Positions 26,297 to 35,337 of a stretch of 64,000 nt of DNA are shown here, piece after piece (position 1 is the stretch's first letter; each line of letters starts with the position of its first letter). Source of the DNA: Alphaproteobacteria bacterium. GTDB taxonomy: Bacteria > Pseudomonadota > Alphaproteobacteria > UBA7985 > JAUIBT01. The DNA lies in contig JAUIBT010000007.1 in NCBI GenBank assembly GCA_030428255.1, positions 62,001-126,000 of the forward strand, in the 5' to 3' direction. Both the position numbers and the translations under genes were made by a program. The notes under the pieces were generated by a model. The model searched no databases. It saw only the letters and a list, made by a program, of their open reading frames with translations, and was not told where the DNA came from.

Positions 26297-27157
26297 TTAG
26301 TTCGCCGACTTCAAGCGCTTTAAGAACTCTGAGTCGGTGCTCAAGATCTTGTAACTGTCCTTGCCAGCAATGGTTGCGCGATAAGCGTCCATCGAGCGCA
26401 AGAAGCTGAAGAACTCAGGATCTTGGCCATAAGCCTCGCTCAAAATGCGCTGAGCTTGGGCTTCGGCTTGACCGCGGATTTCTTGCTCGGCCCGGCGGGC
26501 TTCTGCCAAGATCTCTTCTGCGTCCAAGTCAGCCTTAGAACGCTCACGGCTCAAGATCTCCGTACCTTCGGCGCGGGCCAGGGCTGCCAGCCGCTCACGT
26601 TCGGCACGCATGCGTTCATAGACGTTCTGCGAAATTTGGATCGGCAGATCGGCCTTGCCGATACGCACGTCGATAATCTCGAGACCGAAACGCTTAGAGT
26701 CTTCGGAAACAGAGGCTTGAATGCCTTCCAAGATGCGCTGGCGCTCAGAGGACAAGATGTTTTCCAGCGTTTCTTGACCCAAAGCCGCACGCATCTGAGC
26801 GTTGACCGACTTGCGCAAGCGCGACTCAGCGCCAGAACGGGTGCGCACAGACTCAAAGAAAGCCAGCGGGTCGTTGATGCGGTAAGGGACGAAGTAGTCC
26901 ACTTCTAAGGGGCGCTGATCCACCAGCAAGAAGCTTTCAGAGCCCGGGTCCAGGTTCAAAATCCGCTTGGGGAACTTTGTCACCGATTGATAGGGCAGCT
27001 TGACGTAGAGGCCCGGTTCGGTCTTGGCATTGCCAACCGGCTTACCAAACTCAAGCAAGATGGCCTGCTCTTCTTCGTTGACGATATACAGCGATGTATA
27101 GGCACCCACGACGCCGAGGCCGATCAGGACCAGCAGAAAGAAACCAAAAATTCTCAT
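26297..27157 (-). CDS. hflC: Protease modulator HflC
   Basis: A 286-residue SPFH/band-7 membrane protein that forms a complex with HflK and regulates the FtsH protease. A single N-terminal transmembrane helix (about residues 3-25) leads into the SPFH domain (VNEEEQAILLEFGKPVG, GLYVKLPYQSVTKFPKRIL). A long helical region (ERMRAERERLAALARAEG...) follows, as usual. It is 22 bp downstream of hflK in the same operon. Confidence 0.95.
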   Translation of the reverse strand: MRIFGFFLLVLIGLGVVGAYTSLYIVNEEEQAILLEFGKPVGNAKTEPGLYVKLPYQSVTKFPKRILNLDPGSESFLLVDQRPLEVDYFVPYRINDPLAFFESVRTRSGAESRLRKSVNAQMRAALGQETLENILSSERQRILEGIQASVSEDSKRFGLEIIDVRIGKADLPIQISQNVYERMRAERERLAALARAEGTEILSRERSKADLDAEEILAEARRAEQEIRGQAEAQAQRILSEAYGQDPEFFSFLRSMDAYRATIAGKDSYKILSTDSEFLKRLKSAN

Positions 27158-27179
27158 GTCTTTTCTCCGTTCTTTCTGA

Positions 27180-28355
27180 TTAGCGGGTCTGGTCGGTCAA
27201 GCCGGGAAGCGGCAGGTAGGGCAGCGGGCTGGCCCCATTGGCGCCATCAATGATCAGCGTTCTGCCGTTGCCGTAGACCTCTTGCATGGTGTCCAAGAAG
27301 ATCCGCTCGCGGGTAATGGCAGGGGCTTCACGATAGGCTGACAGCAGCTCGATAAAGCGCTGGGCCTCACCTTCGGCGCGTTTGGTCTCGCGCTGGAAAT
27401 AGGCCAGGGCACCGTTGCGAATGCGCTCCGCGTTACCACGCGCTTCTGGAATGCGCTGGTTGCGGTAGGCTTCGGCCTTGTTTGCGGCCTTGTCCCGATC
27501 CTGTTGAGCGGACTGCACGTCGTCGAAGGCTTGCTTGACCTCCTTGGGCGGCTGCACGTTCTGCAACTGCACTTCGTCGATATCAATGCCGGCTTGGTAT
27601 TGGTTCAAGGTGTCTTGCAGCAATTCCAACGTGGCAATCTCGATCCGCTGACGGCCGATAGACAAAGCGTCCTGGATCGGTGTGCGGCCCACAACTTCAC
27701 GCACCGCAGACTCGGCTGCGATTTGCACAGTCTGCACCGGGTCATCGACGTTGAACAGATAGTCTTCTGGGCGCGCTGCACGCCATTGGACGTTCACGCG
27801 CATATCGACGATGTTTTGGTCACCGGTGATCATCAAGCTGTCCGAGCGCGCTGCGTTGCGCGGGTTTTCCGAAAAGCCGACGGTCGTTTCACGGACTTTT
27901 GCCACGGATACTTTGGCGACTGTCTCAAACGGAGAGGGCAGCTTGAACTGCAAGCCCGGTCCTTCGATGCGAGCACGTTCGCCAAAGCGCTTGACCACGG
28001 CCTGTTCGCCGGGCTGCACCTGGTAGACCGAGTTCAGCGCGAACCAGCCGCCGACCAGCACTATTGCGCCAAGGGCGATCAAACGCCCCATACCAGAACC
28101 GCCGGGGCCGCCTTGACCGCCACGTCGCTGAGCGTGACGGCGCGCGCGGGTCACAAAATCTTCGGGGCCTGAACCGCGACCTGAGCCGCCGCCTGAGCCG
28201 CCACCTGAGCCCCAAGGGCTTTGGCCGCGACCGCCGTTATTGTTGGAGCCTCCTGGGTTTCCACCAGAGTTACCACCAGGTTTTCCACCGGGATTTCCAC
28301 CAGGGTTTCCCCAAGGGCCTTGTCCGCCACCTGAGTTATTTTGTTGCCAAGGCAT
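27180..28355 (-). CDS. hflK: FtsH protease activity modulator HflK
   Basis: A 391-residue partner of HflC. The start MPWQQNN at 28355 is preferred, with GGAGAGG upstream; a longer frame adds 19 unsupported residues. The cytoplasmic N-terminus is Gly/Asn/Pro-rich with repeated PGGNPGGKPGGNSGG units (about residues 10-60), then a transmembrane helix (about 90-110) and the SPFH domain starting at YQVQPGEQAVVKRFGERA. Gly-rich N-termini are normal for HflK, but this 12-bp repeat is long. It ends in a Pro-rich tail. Confidence 0.95.
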   Translation of the reverse strand: MPWQQNNSGGGQGPWGNPGGNPGGKPGGNSGGNPGGSNNNGGRGQSPWGSGGGSGGGSGRGSGPEDFVTRARRHAQRRGGQGGPGGSGMGRLIALGAIVLVGGWFALNSVYQVQPGEQAVVKRFGERARIEGPGLQFKLPSPFETVAKVSVAKVRETTVGFSENPRNAARSDSLMITGDQNIVDMRVNVQWRAARPEDYLFNVDDPVQTVQIAAESAVREVVGRTPIQDALSIGRQRIEIATLELLQDTLNQYQAGIDIDEVQLQNVQPPKEVKQAFDDVQSAQQDRDKAANKAEAYRNQRIPEARGNAERIRNGALAYFQRETKRAEGEAQRFIELLSAYREAPAITRERIFLDTMQEVYGNGRTLIIDGANGASPLPYLPLPGLTDQTR

Positions 28356-28543
28356 AGCCTCTCCGTTCTTAGCTGGACTGGGTGCGGTGAGCGTCCGCGC
28401 CCAGGTATGCACCAGAATTGCATAGGTGTTGCTTACCTGCGTAGTGCGGAGGCAAAAATCAAGCGGCCGGGGCGAATTGTGACGATTTTCTTGCTGTCGT
28501 TCGTGTCGTTAAAGCGTCGCACAAGGATTGCTCCGCGTTTTGA

Positions 28544-28903
28544 CTAGCGCTTTGCATTTTGGGCCGCGCGCAAGGCTTGCTCTGCATAGGGGCGCAGCGC
28601 CTGCGGATCGTCCAATATCGCTTGCGGCAAAGAGCGGTAGGGCATGGTCATGGTCTTGCCCGCCCGGTGATAGGTGAAGGCAGTCCCGCCGACCGCTTCA
28701 AAGGCGTCACGGCTCTGATCGTCCACTCTCAGCATTAAGCAGCGTTGCTCGCTGTCATCGGGCATCCAGCCCGCGATCATCACGCCCTCACAGCGCAGGC
28801 CAAAGCTCCCGAACATGGCTTTGACCTCTACGGGGCGTTCTAGTGCCTGCTCCAGGGCCGCTTGACCTTGCAGGACGCCTTGTGGGATGGGTTTCTTGGC
28901 CAT
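28544..28903 (-). CDS. TfoX/Sxy N-terminal domain protein
   Basis: A 119-residue protein matching the TfoX N-terminal domain: VEVKAMFGSFGLRCEGVMIAG near residue 25-45, a central MLRVDDQSRDAFEA, then GTAFTYHRAGKTMTMPYRSLP. TfoX/Sxy in gamma-proteobacteria activates competence; stand-alone N-domain proteins in other groups have unknown function. The start at 28903 gives the family N-terminus and has AAAGGAT upstream. It is divergent from a DUF599 gene with 79 bp between starts. Confidence 0.82.
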   Translation of the reverse strand: MAKKPIPQGVLQGQAALEQALERPVEVKAMFGSFGLRCEGVMIAGWMPDDSEQRCLMLRVDDQSRDAFEAVGGTAFTYHRAGKTMTMPYRSLPQAILDDPQALRPYAEQALRAAQNAKR

Positions 28904-28982
28904 GGGATCGGATCCTTTCTTGGTCGCAGCCAGCCGTCGCGCTATGCCGGAGGGCAAGCTTCACGCCTGGGGAGAGCGCGCA

Positions 28983-29690
28983 ATGACCTTTAGCAGCATG
29001 GATTGGCTGGCAACCGGCGACTGGTTCGCTTTGTGCTGGTTTGGCCTCAACGTAGCACTCTACGCCTTTCTCGTCGATTGGGGGCCGACGCGGGTCTTTA
29101 CGCTGACCACGCACATGGGCTTTGAGCGCCGCCGCTGGCTGGAAGTCATGGCCGAGCGCGAAACCCGCATTATGGACATCAACATCAGCCAGGGCCTGTT
29201 GAGTGGTTCGGCCTTCTTTGCCTCCACCTCCTTGCTGGCGATTGGCGGTGCTTTTACGCTGTTGACCAGTGACCTCGATCTGGATGCGCTGATGACCAGC
29301 ATCGGCTTGCCGCACGCCACCACGCCTTGGGAGCCAAAAGCCTTGTTGCTGATGGCGGTCTATGGCTATGCCTTCTTCAAGTTCGGCTGGGGCTATCGCT
29401 TGTTCACCTACAGCGCGATCTTGATGGGCGCGGTCACGCCCTTTGACGCCGAAGACCGGGCCGAGCGCCGCTTGCGCCTGGAAAAAGCGATCCGCATGAA
29501 TATCGTTGCCGCCGGGCAGTTTACCCGCGGCCTGCGAGCGATTTTCATGTCTGTGCCGCTGCTGCTGTGGTTCGCCGGGCCTTGGTTTTTGGCGGCCAGC
29601 ATGACCCTGGTGACGGGCGTGTTGTTACATCGCCAGTTCCTGTCACCGCCGCTCAAGTTGTTGAAGCTCGAGGTTGGACGGGACGGCTAG
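28983..29690 (+). CDS. DUF599 family membrane protein
   Basis: A 235-residue inner-membrane protein of DUF599. Hydrophobic helices lie near residues 11-30, 65-90, 108-130 and 185-220. The family loop RRWLEVMAERETRIMDINISQGLL and the C-terminal RGLRAIFMSVPLLLWFAGPW match. ATG 28983 has GGGGAGAG upstream. Function is unknown. Its TAG stop shares the palindrome CTAG with the convergent ubiG gene, so the two coding ends overlap by four bases. Confidence 0.82.
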   Translation: MTFSSMDWLATGDWFALCWFGLNVALYAFLVDWGPTRVFTLTTHMGFERRRWLEVMAERETRIMDINISQGLLSGSAFFASTSLLAIGGAFTLLTSDLDLDALMTSIGLPHATTPWEPKALLLMAVYGYAFFKFGWGYRLFTYSAILMGAVTPFDAEDRAERRLRLEKAIRMNIVAAGQFTRGLRAIFMSVPLLLWFAGPWFLAASMTLVTGVLLHRQFLSPPLKLLKLEVGRDG

Positions 29691-30514
29691 CTCAAGTCCC
29701 AACCCGCAGGTGGGGACATGGGGCCTGGACCATCGGCGGGTAGAAACTGGCTGATGTAGTTGACCTCGGTGCGCCCAGCCGCCAGCCGCCAATCGGCGCG
29801 CAGTGGATCAAACACCATGCCGGCGGTCTCATGGTGCGCAAGGCCCGCATCGGCGGCCATAGCGCTGAGTTCGTCGGGCTTGATGAAGGCCTTGATGTCG
29901 TGGGTGCCCTTGGGCAGCAGGCGCAAGAGCCGCTCGGCAGCTACAATCGCGAAGGCATAGGCCTGAGGGCTGCGATTCAGCGTCGAGACGATAAGCGTGC
30001 CGTTTGGCTCCAGGTGGTCGTGCAAACTGGACAAGAACGCGGGCACATCGGGCAGGTGCTCAAGCACTTCCAGCGAGATAATGGCGTCGTAACGCCCCTT
30101 GACCTCCTCCAGCGCTTGGCAGCGGTAGTCGATGTCAAGGCCCATGGCGTCGGCGTGGAGCTTGGCGGCCTCGATCATGTCGGGTGCCAGGTCAATGGCG
30201 GTCACGCTGGCGCCTAGGCGAGCCAGGGGCTCAGACGCTAGGCCGCCACCGCAGCCCACGTCCAAGATGGCCAGCCCAGCCAAGGGCCGCGGGCTCTTTT
30301 GATCGCGACCAAAATGCTGGCAAAGACGCGAGGCGATGAAGGCCATGCGCACCGAAGTCATGTGATGCAGGGGGCGAAACGAGCCTTTGGGGTCCCAGAC
30401 ATCGCGCGCTAGAGCTTGAAACTTGGCGATTTCCTCTGGACTGACGTTGTGGGCGGGCATGGCACCAGCCTGCCAAGGGCTTTCGGGCTGAAAATGGGGT
30501 CTCGGGTTTTGCAT
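29687..30514 (-). CDS. ubiG: Ubiquinone biosynthesis O-methyltransferase UbiG
   Basis: A 275-residue SAM methyltransferase carrying out the two O-methylations of ubiquinone synthesis. The start MQNPRPHF at 30514 follows GGGAGG. The UbiG pattern VSPEEIAKFQALARDVWDP, the SAM motif ILDVGCGGGLASEPLARLG, VTAIDLAPDMIEAAK and ISLEVLEHLPDVPAFLSS are complete. It diverges from lysC, and overlaps DUF599 at its 3' end. Confidence 0.95.
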   Translation of the reverse strand: MQNPRPHFQPESPWQAGAMPAHNVSPEEIAKFQALARDVWDPKGSFRPLHHMTSVRMAFIASRLCQHFGRDQKSPRPLAGLAILDVGCGGGLASEPLARLGASVTAIDLAPDMIEAAKLHADAMGLDIDYRCQALEEVKGRYDAIISLEVLEHLPDVPAFLSSLHDHLEPNGTLIVSTLNRSPQAYAFAIVAAERLLRLLPKGTHDIKAFIKPDELSAMAADAGLAHHETAGMVFDPLRADWRLAAGRTEVNYISQFLPADGPGPMSPPAGWDLS

Positions 30515-30661
30515 GCGGCCTCCCTGTCCTTGCGGCGCAGCGCAAATAGCGCTAGAGCCCTTCAAACTTATGCAATCTGCGGACCGCGCGCAATGCGCAG
30601 GGGCTCGCGACATATTGGCCAAGCCGGTCAGGGGCGGTCAGGAGAGGATACATTACGGCTT

Positions 30662-31894
30662 ATGGCTCGCGTGGTTATGAAATTCGGCGGCACCTCAGTC
30701 GCGAATTTAGAGCGTATTCACAACGTGGCGCGCTTGGTCAAAGAGCAAGTGGACAAGGGCGATCAGGTCGCCGTGGTGGTGTCGGCCATGTCGGGCGAGA
30801 CCAACCGCTTGGTCGCCTTGTGCGAAGAGGCCAACACGCTCTTTGACCCCCAAGAATACGACACGGTGGTCTCAACGGGCGAGCAAGTCACCGTTGGTTT
30901 GCTGGCGATCGTCCTGCAGAAGATGGGGCTGAACGCGCGCTCTTGGCTGGGCTGGCAAATGCCCTTCGTCACCAGCCGCCACCATAGCCGTGCGCAGATT
31001 GAGGAGATCGACGGCAGCGATATCGTGGCAGGGCTGGAACGCGGCCAGGTGGCTGTGTGTGCGGGCTTCCAGGGCGTGACGCCCGACAGCCGTATTTCGA
31101 CGCTGGGACGCGGCGGTTCGGATACCTCAGCAGTGGCGCTGGCCATCGCGGTTCAAGCTGACCTGTGCGACATCTATACCGACGTCGACGGGGTCTATAC
31201 CACCGACCCGCGCGTTGTGCCGCGAGCGCGCAAAATCGACCGCATTTCGCACGAAGAAATGCTGGAGCTGGCCTCTTTGGGTGCCAAGGTCTTGCAGACC
31301 CGCTCGGTCTCTTTGGCGGCGCGTTATGACATGCCGCTGCGTGTGCTGTCCTCTCTGGAGTCCAAGCCCGGAACTACCGTTTGTAAGGAAGAAGATATCA
31401 TGGAAACCAAAGTTGTTTCAGGCGTTGCCTTCAGTCGTGACGAAGCCAAGATCACCCTGGTTGATATTCCAGACCGTCCGGGTGTAGCCAGCGCGATCTT
31501 CAACGCCCTGGGTGCTATCAACGTCGATATGATCGTCCAATCGCGCACCGAAAAGGACGACACCACCGACATGACCTTTACCGTCAGCCGAGCCGACTTC
31601 TCGCGCGCGCAAGACCAACTGATCGCCGCCGCTGATGAGATTGGCTATGAGCTGATGGACACCGACAACAAGGTCTGCAAGGTGTCAATCGTCGGCACGG
31701 GCATGAAGTCGGCAACCGGGGTTGCGCAAACCATGTTCCGCGAACTGGCTGCCAAGGGCATCAACATCCAGGTCATCTCGACTTCAGAGATCAAGATTTC
31801 GGTCTTGGTTGCTGAAGAGTATCTGGAGTTGGCGGTTCGCTCGCTGCACACTGCTTTTGCGCTGGACTCTGAAGAGGCTGACGCGGCGGAATAA
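30662..31894 (+). CDS. lysC: Aspartate kinase
   Basis: A 410-residue monofunctional aspartokinase catalysing the first step to lysine, threonine and methionine. The start MARVVMKFGGTSVANLERIH contains the kinase Lys/Gly motif. TLGRGGSDTSAVALA and DIYTDVDGVYTTDPR are the nucleotide and aspartate sites. Two C-terminal ACT domains (from about residue 265) give allosteric control by lysine and threonine. A longer frame upstream overlaps the ubiG promoter and is not needed. The opposite-strand ubiG start is about 150 bp away. Confidence 0.96.
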   Translation: MARVVMKFGGTSVANLERIHNVARLVKEQVDKGDQVAVVVSAMSGETNRLVALCEEANTLFDPQEYDTVVSTGEQVTVGLLAIVLQKMGLNARSWLGWQMPFVTSRHHSRAQIEEIDGSDIVAGLERGQVAVCAGFQGVTPDSRISTLGRGGSDTSAVALAIAVQADLCDIYTDVDGVYTTDPRVVPRARKIDRISHEEMLELASLGAKVLQTRSVSLAARYDMPLRVLSSLESKPGTTVCKEEDIMETKVVSGVAFSRDEAKITLVDIPDRPGVASAIFNALGAINVDMIVQSRTEKDDTTDMTFTVSRADFSRAQDQLIAAADEIGYELMDTDNKVCKVSIVGTGMKSATGVAQTMFRELAAKGINIQVISTSEIKISVLVAEEYLELAVRSLHTAFALDSEEADAAE

Positions 31895-31907
31895 GCCCGC
31901 GACGACT

Positions 31908-31948
31908 TTGGCACAATCCAGGGCGATTGCTCGGGCTCTGCGTTAGCG
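31908..31948. repeat. Dispersed repeat, half copy C
   Basis: This 41-bp segment is identical at 36 of 41 positions to the right end of copy A (12710-12750). It keeps the GGGCGATTGCTCGGGCT core and ends in GTTAGCG where copy A has GCTAGCG. It lies between convergent lysC and an FG-GAP protein gene and contains that gene's TAA stop. The other half of the element is missing. Confidence 0.8.
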
Positions 31949-32695
31949 GCAGGCCAAAGCTGCCAGAGCTTGGTCGCGATCGCCGCGCAGCGTGCGTGTC
32001 ATCGTAAGCGCACCGTGAGCGCTGAGGCCGTCAACGATAAACCAAGCCGTTTGCCGGCTTGGGTCCTGCGTCCAGGCTAGGTTGATACCCTGCGCAGAGG
32101 CGCACCAGGCGGCATTGTCCAGCGCCAAGCTGCCGTAGGCGTGGTTGCTGCCCGCTGGCAAGTCGCGGGTCGAGACAAGCTCCAAGCTTTCGCCTTGCCA
32201 GCTCAAAATCTGCAAACGCGGGCGGATGTGGGGCGTTAGAATGCTGGCCACCTCGTCGATGCCATTGCCCGTCACATCGGCTTGGCCGATCACCGGCGCT
32301 TGCCAGCGGTGGCCTTGACCGATTTTGGGGCCTGAGGCCAGCCGCACCAACCGTCCGCCAGCATCTAAGCCGAACAGTGCCAGACCCGCGCCTAGCCCTG
32401 CTTGAGACACCACGACCAAGATTTCGGGCTGGCCGTCGTGGTTCAGATCGACCAGACGCGGGCGGCGATCTTCGAAGACCTCGGGCTCGGCCAGGCGCAG
32501 GCTTTGGCCGAAGGCGTTGAGCGTCGCGTATTCATAGTCCTGCCCAAACACGCCGTGCTGGTAGGTGCGGGTCGGCTCGCTAAAGCTGGGACCGGCGGCG
32601 CTTTCGGGGCCTTTTTGGCTCTGTGCGAAAGCGGGCGCGGCCAGCGCGAAGGTCAGGGCCAAAAGAGCGGTCGTAAGAGGCGCGACGTGGAACAT
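31943..32695 (-). CDS. Secreted FG-GAP/VCBS-like protein
   Basis: A 250-residue exported protein of unknown function. The signal peptide (LLALTFALAAPAFA, cleavage near residue 24) precedes a region with a calcium-loop-like strand PRLVDLNHDGQPEILVVVSQ and a second IGQADVTGNGIDEVASILT, the paired strand-loop pattern of FG-GAP/VCBS beta-propeller repeats. Relatives are annotated as VCBS-repeat proteins. The frame ends with a TAA that lies inside a repeat half copy. Confidence 0.65.
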   Translation of the reverse strand: MFHVAPLTTALLALTFALAAPAFAQSQKGPESAAGPSFSEPTRTYQHGVFGQDYEYATLNAFGQSLRLAEPEVFEDRRPRLVDLNHDGQPEILVVVSQAGLGAGLALFGLDAGGRLVRLASGPKIGQGHRWQAPVIGQADVTGNGIDEVASILTPHIRPRLQILSWQGESLELVSTRDLPAGSNHAYGSLALDNAAWCASAQGINLAWTQDPSRQTAWFIVDGLSAHGALTMTRTLRGDRDQALAALACR

Positions 32696-32818
32696 GGGGT
32701 GGGCCTTGGTCTGGTTGATTCTGCCTTCGCTCTAGCGCTGCCAAGCTGCGCTGACTAGGCCAAGACTGGTCACGTCACCGCATCGTTACGTCGCGCGACC
32801 ACCACGGCGCAACCCGCA

Positions 32819-33715
32819 CTAGCCGAAGATGATCATCGCAGTGCCGCTGAAGGCCAAGGCGGCCCCAACGAAGGCCATGAGCGCCGGACGCTCGCGGGTG
32901 GTGAGCCACAAGAGCGGCAAGGTTAGGACCGGGACAGTCGAGGACAAGATCGCCACGTTGCCCGCCGAGGTATAGGTCAGGCCGATCATATATAAGCTCA
33001 TGCCCAGCCCCATGCCCAAGAAGCCCGACAGCGCCGCCAGCCAAAACAGCCTGGGCGTAAGTGGCGTCTGTGCCCGCACCGCAGCGAAGGGTAAGACCCG
33101 GATCACCGACAGGCAGAAGCCCGCAGCACCGACTCGCAAAGCGGCAGCGGCCAGCGGGTCAACGCCGGTATCCATCAGGGGCTTGGCGATCAGAACGCCC
33201 AGCGCTTGGCCTGAAGCCGCAAGCAGGCCAAACGCGACGCCGATCCACAAAGGTCCGCGCACTTGCTCCCAAGTGTGGAGCTGCGCTCGGCGCTTTCCAT
33301 AGACAATGGCGATCCAAATGCCCACCACCACCAGCAAGGAGCCTAGGCCAGATTTGAGCGAGAGGCTCTCGCCCAAAAACAGCAGGCCCAGCAGGACCGT
33401 TAAGGGAGCGTGAGACGAGAACACGAGCTGCGTGCGCCGGGGGCCCAAGCGCGCCAGGGTGGCAAACAGAGCCGTATCACCCAGAAAGATGCCCATCAGG
33501 CCTGACGCAACCATGATAAGTGCGTCGCGGGTATCCATGGACTGCCAGCGCCCGAGCAGGGTCACGAGACCGGCAAGCATGACAAAGACGACAAGCTGGC
33601 GAATGCGATTGAAAGGCAGGCTGCCCAATGCGCGCGCTGGCGTTGTTGAGACCAAAGAAGAGATGGCCCAGACCACCGCCGTTCCCAGCGCAGCCGCCAA
33701 ACCGATAATTTCCAC
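32819..33715 (-). CDS. DMT superfamily transporter (EamA family)
   Basis: A 298-residue inner-membrane permease with ten predicted helices in two EamA halves. The first opens with AAALGTAVVWAISSLVSTTPARALG and has SHAPLTVLLGLLFLGESLSL; the second has LSSTVPVLTLPLLWLTTRERP and ends in VGAALAFSGTAMIIFG. EamA proteins export metabolites such as amino acids; the substrate here is unknown. It stands alone, about 54 bp from the ubiH-like gene upstream. Confidence 0.88.
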   Translation of the reverse strand: MEIIGLAAALGTAVVWAISSLVSTTPARALGSLPFNRIRQLVVFVMLAGLVTLLGRWQSMDTRDALIMVASGLMGIFLGDTALFATLARLGPRRTQLVFSSHAPLTVLLGLLFLGESLSLKSGLGSLLVVVGIWIAIVYGKRRAQLHTWEQVRGPLWIGVAFGLLAASGQALGVLIAKPLMDTGVDPLAAAALRVGAAGFCLSVIRVLPFAAVRAQTPLTPRLFWLAALSGFLGMGLGMSLYMIGLTYTSAGNVAILSSTVPVLTLPLLWLTTRERPALMAFVGAALAFSGTAMIIFG

Positions 33716-33769
33716 GAAGGACCCCCGCCACGCACAAGCGATGAGCCGGTTGGGCCGGGGCTTGTGGTG

Positions 33770-34963
33770 CTATAAAAATGAAGGAAGGCGAAGGGGTCTG
33801 GAACCGGCCCGCATGGCCAACTGGCGCAGCGTTGCAGAGCTTCTCAGGCTTTGCAAGCCCAATTGTTGCATGTGGCGCACAGGGGGCAAGTGCGAGGTGG
33901 TGATGCGATCTAGCGCGTTGGTGCCGTGGAAGCGGAAGCGCGCGTCGGGCAAGCGGCGCGCCTGGTAGGCGGCCAGGGCTTGGGTCTCGCCTGGGTCGTT
34001 GCGCGCTTGCAGGGCTTCCGCCAGCGCCTGCACATCGCCAATCGACAGGTTGAGGCCTTGCGCGCCAATTGGCGGCAGGGCGTGCGCCGCTTCGGCCATC
34101 AGGGCGACGCGCCCCTTGACGTAAGCGCGGGTCAAAACGGGCTCTTGAGCAACGGCGACCGGCGGCAACGACAGGTCAAGGCGGCCCAAAATGCCGTGGG
34201 TAGCGTGCTGGAGTGCCGCCAAAAAGGTTTCGGGCGCTGCGGCTTGCAATTCGGCTGCGCGCTGGGGGTTATGGCTCCAGACGACGGCGGACTCTTGGCC
34301 CGGCATGGGCACCAAGGTCAAGGGACCGTCATCATAGTGGAACTCGGTGGAGACGAAGTTGTGCGGCAGGCTGTGGGCCACGGCCAGCGTGAAGGTCAGG
34401 CGGTCCGTTTCACGTTTGTAGGTTGCAAACCCCACGGCCTGACGAACAAACGAGGTCTTGCCGTCCGCTCCGATCAGCAGGCGCCCTTGCAGACTTTGGC
34501 CGTCGTCTAGGGTAATGCGCAGGCCTGCTTCCTGCACGTCAACCGAAGTCAGCTTGCGGCCCTCAAAGGCGCTGACTTGGGGCTCTTCGGCCAGGGCAGC
34601 AAAGGTCTGCGCAAGCAAGGGCGCGTTGGGTATGTTGAGCGCAAAAGACTCCAGGCCGATCTCGCGCGCGTCGAAGGTGATGATGTCCGGCTTGCCAGCG
34701 CGCGCACCTATGCCGTCGATCAGGCGCATTTTTTGCAAGGGCGCACAGCGGTTGCGGATGGGCTCCAGCAGGCCGAGCTGAGAGAGAAAGCCCAGGCCGT
34801 CGTTCATGATGGCGGCGGTGCGGCCATGGTCGATGATAGCCTCGGCCTTAAATGAGGGGCGGGGGTCGATCAAGGCGATGCGCCAACCCTGCCGCGCCAG
34901 CGCCAGAGCCGCAAGGCTGCCCGCTTGGCCAGCGCCAGCGATAAGAACGTCAAAATCTTGCAT
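33770..34963 (-). CDS. UbiH/UbiF/Coq6 family FAD monooxygenase
   Basis: A 397-residue flavoprotein hydroxylase of ubiquinone synthesis. The FAD fold VLIAGAGQAGSLAALALARQG begins at residue 6, LLIGADGKTSFVRQAVGF follows near 165, and ALMAEAAHALPPIGAQGLNL near 285 is the second FAD motif. The AEAAH form with PPIGAQGLNL is usual for alphaproteobacterial UbiH/UbiL/UbiM-type enzymes. Which ring position it hydroxylates is not decidable. It starts after a 15-bp tandem array region and probably stands alone. Confidence 0.88.
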   Translation of the reverse strand: MQDFDVLIAGAGQAGSLAALALARQGWRIALIDPRPSFKAEAIIDHGRTAAIMNDGLGFLSQLGLLEPIRNRCAPLQKMRLIDGIGARAGKPDIITFDAREIGLESFALNIPNAPLLAQTFAALAEEPQVSAFEGRKLTSVDVQEAGLRITLDDGQSLQGRLLIGADGKTSFVRQAVGFATYKRETDRLTFTLAVAHSLPHNFVSTEFHYDDGPLTLVPMPGQESAVVWSHNPQRAAELQAAAPETFLAALQHATHGILGRLDLSLPPVAVAQEPVLTRAYVKGRVALMAEAAHALPPIGAQGLNLSIGDVQALAEALQARNDPGETQALAAYQARRLPDARFRFHGTNALDRITTSHLPPVRHMQQLGLQSLRSSATLRQLAMRAGSRPLRLPSFL

Positions 34964-35073
34964 GATGCTCTCCTATCTGTCGGTGGGCTGGCGGACAAGC
35001 GCCGCCCGGACCGTGCTGTGAGCCTACACCTGACAGAGGCCAGGCGATAGCGGCCCGGCTGACGCGTCTGGTC

Positions 35074-35163
35074 GCAGGAGTTTTGCCGACAGGAGTTTTG
35101 GGAACAGGGGCTTTGGGCACAGGGGCTTTGGGAACAGGGGCTTTGGGCACAGGGGTTTGCGGT
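35074..35163. repeat. Six-unit 15-bp tandem repeat upstream of tRNA-Pro
   Basis: Six units of the form ACAGGGGCTTTGGGA/C begin at 35074, 35089, 35104, 35119, 35134 and 35149; the first two are diverged (CAGGAGTTTTG). Odd and even central units alternate in their last bases (GGGAAC and GGGCAC), suggesting duplication of a 30-bp block. One frame on the minus strand would read PVPKA repeats in a 91-residue frame overlapping the ubiH-like start, but nothing shows it is translated. The rest of 34964-35260 holds no gene. Confidence 0.9.
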
Positions 35164-35260
35164 GCGTGTCTCAAGGTCCAGGTCGGCGGAAAAATCTTCG
35201 CATCAGGCTGCCTTTGGGCTTGCATCGGCCTGGCGATAGGTCTAAGCAGGCGGCCTGGTA

Positions 35261-35337
35261 CGGGGCGTAGCTCAGCCTGGTAGAGCGCCTGCTTTGGGAG
35301 CAGGATGTCGGAGGTTCGAATCCTTTCGCCCCGACCA
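35261..35337 (+). tRNA. tRNA-Pro (anticodon TGG)
   Basis: The 77-nt cloverleaf has acceptor arms CGGGGCG/CGCCCCG, D arm GCTC..GAGC, anticodon arm CCTGC-TTTGGGA-GCAGG with TGG at positions 34-36, T arm GGAGG-TTCGAAT-CCTTT (with two G-T pairs) and an encoded CCA. The tRNA is complete and directly precedes a patch of mobile-element and pseudogene debris. Confidence 0.97.

Noticed and set aside
34950-35225. 91-codon minus-strand frame with PVPKA repeats
   Set aside because: The repeats come from the 15-bp DNA array; it overlaps the start of the ubiH-like gene and has no other support.
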